Assembly (NCBI GenBank): GCA_019279435.1
Contig: JAAALK010000285.1
Coordinates: 30,040,371-30,104,370 of the forward strand
Direction of reading: 5' to 3'
Length of the DNA: 64,000 bases
Origin: Zizania palustris
Taxonomy: Eukaryota; Streptophyta; Magnoliopsida; Poales; Poaceae
Positions 57,736 through 64,000 of the stretch are shown piece after piece (the first letter of the stretch is position 1; every line of letters begins with the position of its first letter). The position numbers were made by a program, and so were the translations under genes. The notes beneath the pieces are model-generated. The model did not search any database and was not told the origin of the DNA. It saw only the letters and a list, made by a program, of their open reading frames with translations.

Positions 57736-60480
57736 ATGACTTCTCCTGGCAAGGTCCCGTCCTTGGAAGCCTATGGATATAACTATTGGAAGACTCGCAT
57801 GCGAGCCTATCTCATGAGCCAGGGCTCAGACATCTAGGACATTTGCGTTCATGACACGTTTGTCATTTTGCCTGTTGCTGAGCATGGTACTCCTGGTATC
57901 ATTGCCCAGCATCTGAGCAATAGTAAAGCCGTGAACATTCTCTTTTCTGGTCTAGGTCCCACCGAGTTTGAGCGTGTGAGGCATCTCTCCACTGCGAGAG
58001 AGATCTGGGCTACCCTCAAGGCACACCATGAGGGAACAGCCCAGGTCAAGGCTCGGCTCTATCAGACCTACCGGCGTGAATATAAAAACTTCACAAAGAA
58101 GCCGGGTGAATCTGTTGAAGCTTTGTTTGGTCGTTTTCAATCGATCATAAACAAGCTTCGGGACAACAAGGCTGAGGGTGCTCATTTAGTCTCAGATCAC
58201 GAGCAGGCGCTCAAGGTTCTCCATACCTTGGACCCAAAGATCTGGGAGATCAAGGTATCTTCTATCGTTGAGAGCACTTCTTATGATACCTTGACCATTT
58301 CTGAGTTATTTAGCAAGCTGAAGGCCACTGAGGTAGATATCCAGCTGAGATCAAATCTCACTAGCTCTGGATCAAAGTCCCTGGCTCTTGCTACACCTTC
58401 TGTTGATCCCTTTGCTGTGAGTTGTGCTGGTTTCTCTATGATGTCTATCACTGAGGACCAGCTTGAGTCTTTGGGAGATGATGATTTGTGTCTTTTTAAC
58501 AACCGGGTGCGTCGTGTTTATGACGAGAGAATGTTCAAAAGACACGGAACAAAATCCAGGTGCTTTGAGTGTGGTGATCCAGGACACTTCATCGCCGACT
58601 GCCCCAAGCGCAATGGCCAAAAGAAGGGCACCGGTGGTGGCTTCCACGACTCCGGCAAGCACGACAGCTCTTCCTTCAACAAGGGCAAGCCGAAGACCAG
58701 ATTCTTCAAGAAGGCCCTGAAGGACTACCGGCGAGAGAACAAGAAGCGCGACAAGGCCTTCTTCGCCGAGATGGCGAAGAGCTACTCCAAGCAGTCCACA
58801 TCTTCTTCCTCTTCATCAAGCTCAAGCGATGAGGAGATCGTCATTAGGAAGGGGAAGGACAAGGACGATCCGGCCGGCCTCTGCTTCATGGCCTTTGGGG
58901 ACAGACCGAAGAGCCACTCACAGCAGCGCCGAAGATCCCGCAAGAGCTTCTGCTCAATGGCTCTTGGGGATAAGGAAGTAAAGAGCTCCTCCGATGACTC
59001 CGACGACGACAATGAAAAGGTATCATCTTATGAGCGTGAAATTGTTGATTTACTTGAGAGCAATCGTCTGGAGTTAAAGTATCGGGAAAAACTGCTTAGG
59101 GGGGCTAAGAAAAGGATAGACGAGTTAGAGAGTGAGCTTGCCGTGGCCAACAGCAGAATTGAGAGTCTATCTTCTTCCCCTTGCTTGGGTGATAGCAGTG
59201 AGTGCCCGAAGTGTGAGGTGCTTCTGTGTGACCTGTCGACTCTGAAGTCCAAGTACACAGAAAGGGTTGATGAGAGGGACGCTTTGGCCACTAAGCTTGA
59301 AAGCGCTCAGCTGGAGCTGAAAGATGCTCAAGCCATTGTCGTCGCACCCTGTGTTGATTGCCCATCTCATCTAGCTGCCTTAGCTGAGTTGAAATCCAAG
59401 GGCGATGAGCATTTGGGTGATTTGGAGAGGTTGAAAGCTGAGCTTGCGCAGACTAGGCTAGAGCTTGAGACACTGTTAGTTCCACCCACTGTCTGTGAGA
59501 ACTGCCTATCTCTTAGACTTGAGTTGATCAAACTGAAAGCCGAGAAGTCTGTCCGAGTAGAGAGTGAGTGTGAGACCTGCTTGTCTCAGGTGGAGGTTCT
59601 AGCTTCCTTGAGAGAGGAACTAGCTGATTCTCAGAATGAGAACTTTTACCTCCGTTCTATCCTGAGTTGGATCAGTGCCAGAGAGCCACAGCTCGGCATG
59701 ATGATCCAGCAGTTCAAGAGGCAGGATGGGTTTGGAGTAGGTTACACCTACACCAAGGTTGACTTTGAGAGTGCCATTAGCCGGGTAGTGGAGTGGAGTA
59801 AAATGACTCCTGAGCAGAGATATCCTAAGACTCACTCTACTGAGTCCTCCCAGGTTTGTCAGCCCAAGGATGGAGTGATTCATGAACCACCCAAAGCTCC
59901 ACCCAAGAAGCCTATCTGGGTTCCAAAGCCCAAAAACCTCCACACTTCTCTTGACTCTCTTCCTGGACCCTCTCAACCCAAGGAGACTACACCGAACACC
60001 ACAAAGTCCAAGAACCCCAAGCCTCAAACACATCCCAAGAAGCCCACCTACCATTGTGAGTACTGTTAGAGATACGGGCATCTTGCGGAGTTTTGCTTCA
60101 GGAGGAAGCGGGTTGAGAGAGCAGAGAGAGCTCGTGGTGGTCAGGAGCAGTTCTACCAGTAGGGTGGTAGACTGCGTGTTCCTCGACGCGGGGAGAGGCT
60201 GGAGGCCAGGCCGCGTCGTGTAGGTGGTGGTAGAGGAGATGGCTTTCTTGCCCGTGCTCCAGTTGGTGGTGGTCGCTCCGGCAGAGCTCCAGGCCGTTTT
60301 GGCTACGGTCCTGGATCTCGTGGACAAGTTTTTAGGCAGAACCGAGGACCACGCCTTGAGCCGCGTTTTGGTTCAAACTCTCATGATGATTACTGCTTTC
60401 CGTCTTTTGAGCAGATGGCTCGACACTAGTTTAGCTCTTTTGCTAAACCTGGTGTTGGACCATTTGCTCCCACTTACAGC
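57736..60480 (+). pseudogene. S2 gag (Sirevirus-like, with coiled coil and CxxC pairs)
   Basis: The ATG at 57736 (MTSPGKVPSLEAYGYNYWK) is followed by a TAG at 57834 (S1 has TGG). From 57868 the frame is open to 60069. Order: UBN2-type capsid domain to about 58430; CCHC knuckle CFECGDPGHFIADC at 58561-58602; Lys-rich and poly-Ser stretch; acidic patch; long coiled coil 59020-59700 with four CxxC pairs (CPKC 59203, CVDC 59350, CENC 59494, CETC 59569); Pro/Lys-rich part. A second knuckle (CEYC, His, Cys) is split by a TAG at 60067. An Arg/Gly-rich tail with stops follows to about 60480. Gag assembles the particle and binds RNA. The large, coiled-coil gag fits Sireviruses. Confidence 0.93.
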
Positions 60481-60488
60481 CACTGATT

Positions 60489-60870
60489 GTGCAGGATCGA
60501 GGACTAGAGGATGTTTGGATCATGGACTCAGGATGCTCTCGCCACATGATGGGACATCGCAGATGGTTCTCCAGTCTCACTCCCTCGAGCTCCAAAGAGT
60601 ACATCACATTCGGGAACAGTGGTCAAGGGAAGGTAAGTGGCATAGGCTCAATTCGCATTTCAGACCATTTTTCCTTGAAAAATGTTGCTTTAGTTAAAAA
60701 TCTGAACTTTAACTTGATTTCGGTGTCGCAACTTCTTAAGGATGGTTTGGAAGTGTGTTTTAAGAAGGGAAATTCTTCTGTGTTTGATTCTAGAGGGTCT
60801 TTGATTTGCTAGATTTTACCTTTCGGTAAAGTTTTTTGAATTGACTTCTCTAGTTCTTTTGGCCCTTCTC
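60489..60870 (+). pseudogene. S2 protease (Copia)
   Basis: WIMDSGCSRHMMGHRRWF holds the Asp-Ser-Gly site near 60520. Then comes YITFGNSGQGKVSGIGSI and LNFNLISVSQLLKDG, the usual Copia order. Stops lie at 60810 and 60837 before the pre-integrase domain. Confidence 0.92.
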
Positions 60871-60875
60871 GGTGT

Positions 60876-61980
60876 TTGGTTGCTAGATCTTCTTCTGAGC
60901 TCTGGAAGTGGCATAGGAGGTTAGGTCATTTGAGTTTTGATCTGCTAGTGAGGTTAAGCTCTATGGACCTCATCCGAGGATTGCCCAAGCTTAAAATGGA
61001 GAAAGATCTAGTGTGTCATCCCTGTCGTCATGGGAAAATGGTTGCCGCTTCTCACTCACCTGTGACTCAGGTGATGACTTCGTATCCGGGCGAGCTTTTA
61101 CACTTGGACACTGTTGGTCCAGCCCGGGTACGCTCAGTCGGTGGGAAGTGGTACGCACTTATCATTATTGACGACTTTTCTCGATTCTCGTGGGTTTTCT
61201 TTTCGGAGTCTAAGGATGAAACGTTTCAGTTTGTTCATGACCTGATTTTGAAGCTAAAGAATGAGAACAATGGTCGGATGTGAGCAATTCGCTCCGACAA
61301 CGGCTCTGAGTTCAAGAACTCTCAGTTCGTCAGCTTCTGTAGTGATCAAGGTCTGGACCATCAGTTTTCTTCTCCTTATACTCCCCCACAGAACGGCGTT
61401 GTGGAACGAAAGAACCGCACGCTAGTCGAGATGGCCAGGACGATGCTCGATGAGCACAGGACTCCTAGGCATTTTTGGGCTGAAGCCATGAACACGGCTT
61501 GCTATCTGGCCAACCGCATTTTTCTTCGAGCTTACTTAGGTAAGACTTCGTATGAGTTGCGGTTTGGTAGACAGCCCAAGGTGAGCCACTTTGCGAGCAT
61601 TCGGCTGCAAGTGCTTTGTGCTCAAGAAGGGAGGGCATTTGTACAAGTTTGAGTCTCGTTGCTGGGACGGTGTTTTTCTTGGATACGCTTTGCATTCTCG
61701 AGGCTTCCGTGTTTGGAACCTCGAATCCCAACTGCTTGTTGAGAGTAGTGAGGTTTCAATTGATGAGTCCTTGCCTTCTTTGACTCCTTCTTTTGAGCAT
61801 TCTGATGGTGAGCTTGGAGAGTCCATCCTCGAGGAAGATGAGGATACTCCAGCCGCTAATTAGGGTGGGCCTTCTGCACCCCCTAAATAGCCCACACCTT
61901 CTGAGACTTCGACTGAGGACGAGGGCGGACCTCTGATCACTTCTTCCACTTCGATCGAGCCCCCTCAGTCGAGTCTAGAG
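60876..61980 (+). pseudogene. S2 GAG-pre-integrase and integrase (Copia)
   Basis: The zinc module is WHRRLGHLS with CHPCRHGK (about 60908-61035). The catalytic triad is Asp in LLHLDTVGP, Asp in RSDNGSEF and Glu in GVVERKNRT with 35 residues between the last two. A TGA at 61281 sits just before the second Asp. A frameshift near 61600 moves FGCKCFVLKKGGHLYKFESR to another frame. An acidic linker to RT carries stops at 61861 and 61888. Confidence 0.93.
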
Positions 61981-62985
61981 GTGCCAGCTACTGACTCCGG
62001 TGAGGTGACTTCAGATCACCAGGGAACCCGAGCAGTTCAGCGTGATCACCCCTCAGAGCTCATCATCGGTGATTTGACTGAGAGAACTTTGCGTTCATCT
62101 ACCTCTCTTGTTGTGTTTGCTGAATCTGCTTTTGTTGCATCTTTTGAGCCCAGAGATGTTTCTCATGCTCTTTCTGATTCTAATTGGATTAATGCTATGC
62201 AAGAAGAGCTTGAGAATTTTGTCCGTAATCAGGTTTGGACACTAGTTGAGCCGCCACCAGGATGCAACCCCATAGGCACCAAGTGGGTGTTCAAGAACAA
62301 ACAAGGTGAAGATGGGGTTGTGGTGCGCAACAAAGCTCGACTAGTTGCACAAGGTTATTGCCAGAAGGAAGGTATTGATTTTGAAGAAACCTTCGCTCCT
62401 GTTGCCCGTCTTGAGTCCATTCGTATTCTTCTAGCTTTTGTCGTTTCGAAGGGTTTTAAGATTTTTCAAATGGACATCAAGAGTGCTTTTCTGAACGGGT
62501 ACATAGAAGAGGAGGTTTATGTTAGGCAACCCCCCGGTTTTGAGAACCCTAAGTTTCCTCGACATGTTTTTAAGTTGCAAAAAGCTTTATACGGGTTGAA
62601 GCAAGCCCCTAGGGCTTGGTATGACCGGTTGAAGCAATTTTTGTTGGGGAAAGGCTTTGTGATGGGTTCGGTGGATAAAACTCTCTTTTTGCTCAGAGTT
62701 GCTTCAGATTTCTTACTCGCTCAGATTTACGTGGACGATATTATCTTTGGCGGTACTACTAATGATCTTTTGAGATGAGCCTCATGGGTGAACTAAAGTA
62801 TTTCTTAGGGCTCTAGATCAAGCAGACCAAGGACGACACTTTCATCCACCAAGGTAAGTACACTCGCGACATGCTTAAGAAATTTGACTTTGGTGGTGAA
62901 TTGAAGCCGCAGATGACCCCGATAGGGCACATCTGGGGGTCTGGATAAGGATGAGAGCGGTGTCAAGGTCAATGAGAGGGAGTTT
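61981..62985 (+). pseudogene. S2 reverse transcriptase (Copia)
   Basis: Open to 62778: NWINAMQEELENFV, GTKWVFKNKQGEDG, EETFAPVARLESIRILLAF, FQMDIKSAFLNGYIEEEVYV, KALYGLKQAPRAWYDRL and IYVDDIIFGG (catalytic pair near 62735). A frameshift and TGA near 62776 and a TAG at 62814 interrupt the connection to RNase H. Confidence 0.94.
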
Positions 62986-62991
62986 CGAGGG

Positions 62992-63645
62992 ATGATCGGT
63001 TCACTGCTATACTTGACGGTGACAAGACCTGACATTCAGTTCACCGTAGGACTTTCTGCGCGTTTTCAGTCTTCACCACGCGCGTCTCATCGGCAGGCTG
63101 TCAAGCGCATCTTCAGGTATCTCACGTATGCGCCTGATCTAGGTCTTTATTATTCAGCATCATCATCTCTCGATTTATCTGGCTTTTCGGATGCCGATTT
63201 TGGTGGGTGCCGGTTGGATCGCAACTCGACTTCCGGTACTTGCCAATTTCTTGGTTCTTCCCTTGTTTCTTGGTCTTCTCGAAAGCAATCTGGAGTTGCT
63301 CTTTCGACCACTGAGGCTGAGTATGTAGCTGCTGCCAGCTGCTGCTCACAGTTGGTTTGGATGATTTCCACTCTGCGAGATTTTGGGTTGTTCTTTCCTA
63401 CCAGAGTTCCTTTGTTTTGCGACAGCACCAGTGCAATTAGTGTAGGGAAAAACCCGTGTCTCCACTCAAAAACCAAACATGTTGATGTGCGTTTTCACTT
63501 TCTGCAGGATCAATATGAGAAAGGTGTCATTGACCTTGTTCATGTTGATACCCATCATCAGTTGGCTGACATTTTCACCAAACCCCTAGATCAGTCTACA
63601 TTTGAGCGTTTACGAGGGGATTTGGGTGTTGTGTATCCTTTCTAG
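62992..63645 (+). CDS. S2 RNase H (Copia), open frame at the end of pol
   Basis: An uninterrupted frame of 217 codons: IGSLLYLTVTRPDIQFTVG, FSDADFGGCRLDRNSTSG, STTEAEYVAAASC and the terminal ADIFTKPLDQSTFERLRG. Although open, it is the last domain of a broken polyprotein and so is not an independent gene. Confidence 0.9.
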   Translation: MIGSLLYLTVTRPDIQFTVGLSARFQSSPRASHRQAVKRIFRYLTYAPDLGLYYSASSSLDLSGFSDADFGGCRLDRNSTSGTCQFLGSSLVSWSSRKQSGVALSTTEAEYVAAASCCSQLVWMISTLRDFGLFFPTRVPLFCDSTSAISVGKNPCLHSKTKHVDVRFHFLQDQYEKGVIDLVHVDTHHQLADIFTKPLDQSTFERLRGDLGVVYPF

Positions 63646-64000
63646 GATATTTTGCGTCAGTTTTCCTTCTTCTTTACTCTTTTCTTGAGTCCTTTTGTGT
63701 GTGTTCATATCTTGCATATTCACATATCACACTTTGAGCCTGCTTCTATTATATGATTGAACTGCTTTACTTATTCTAGCCGGTACATGCTTTTGATTAC
63801 TTGTCAATGATCATGTCTTGGTTCAGTTCACTTGATATGTCTGATATCTGTCATATGCATGGCTTTTATGCTTTAAAATTGAAAATGATCACCATTGCTT
63901 CTGGTAACTTGCATGTGTAGGCTGAATGCTTTTGCTATCTGTTACATGCCTTGTAGCTCGTTCCTTACGTAGATGCAAATATGCAACTTGGACATCTTTA
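63646..64000 (+). other. S2 3' non-coding region, window edge
   Basis: AT-rich, homologous to the S1 region 17806 down to about 17450. The PPT cluster and 3' LTR would lie beyond the window. Confidence 0.8.

Overview
This window looks like intergenic DNA from a large grass (Poaceae-type) genome. I see no convincing host gene, rRNA, tRNA or CRISPR array. Nearly every base belongs to LTR retrotransposons, most of them decayed and inserted into one another. The grass assignment is an inference from the element types: Sirevirus-like Copia, Tat-like Gypsy with an antisense gene, and very long LTRs beginning TGTAACGCCC.

Element names used below. T1, T2 and T3 are copies of one Tat-like Ty3/Gypsy family (dual RNase H, antisense intron-containing gene). 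P1 to P5 are pieces of a second Gypsy family with 1.35-kb LTRs. L1 is a long-LTR Gypsy on the minus strand. N1 is a small gag-only element. S1 and S2 are Sirevirus-like Copia elements. K1 is another Copia.

Layout. 1-6040: T1 (plus), with pol 3' end, tandem repeats and the antisense gene. 6050-8722: P1 integrase and 3' LTR (plus). 8723-10463: L1 gag-protease (minus). 10464-13674: N1, a complete gag-only unit (LTR, gag, initiator-Met PBS, LTR) inside L1. 13675-14645: more L1. 14646-33657: S1 (minus), flanked by near-identical 5-bp duplications and containing T2 (20447-29594). 33658-37165: the rest of L1, with an ORF exon, leader intron, PBS and 3-kb LTR. 37166-39439: T3 gag and 5' LTR, into which L1 was inserted. 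39440-42564: AT-rich spacer, then K1 (LTR, PBS, leader, gag start). 42565-49023: a head-to-head LTR junction (P5/P2), then P2 gag-protease. 49024-55079: P3 (LTR, gag, protease, RT), apparently inserted in P2. 55080-55556: inverted P-family LTR piece (P4), cut by S2. 55557-64000: S2 (plus), a nearly full-length Sirevirus whose 3' LTR lies outside the window.

The right-hand part of the first half can be read as a four-level nest: T3 was hit by L1, L1 by S1, and S1 by T2. Removing S1 and one copy of its target duplication rejoins an L1 reading frame in phase. T2 carries the best-preserved polyprotein (1543 codons covering gag end, protease, RT, two RNase H domains and integrase, all catalytic residues present). 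The most interesting item is the antisense gene of the T family: two copies in the window share intron positions and phases, in opposite genomic orientations.
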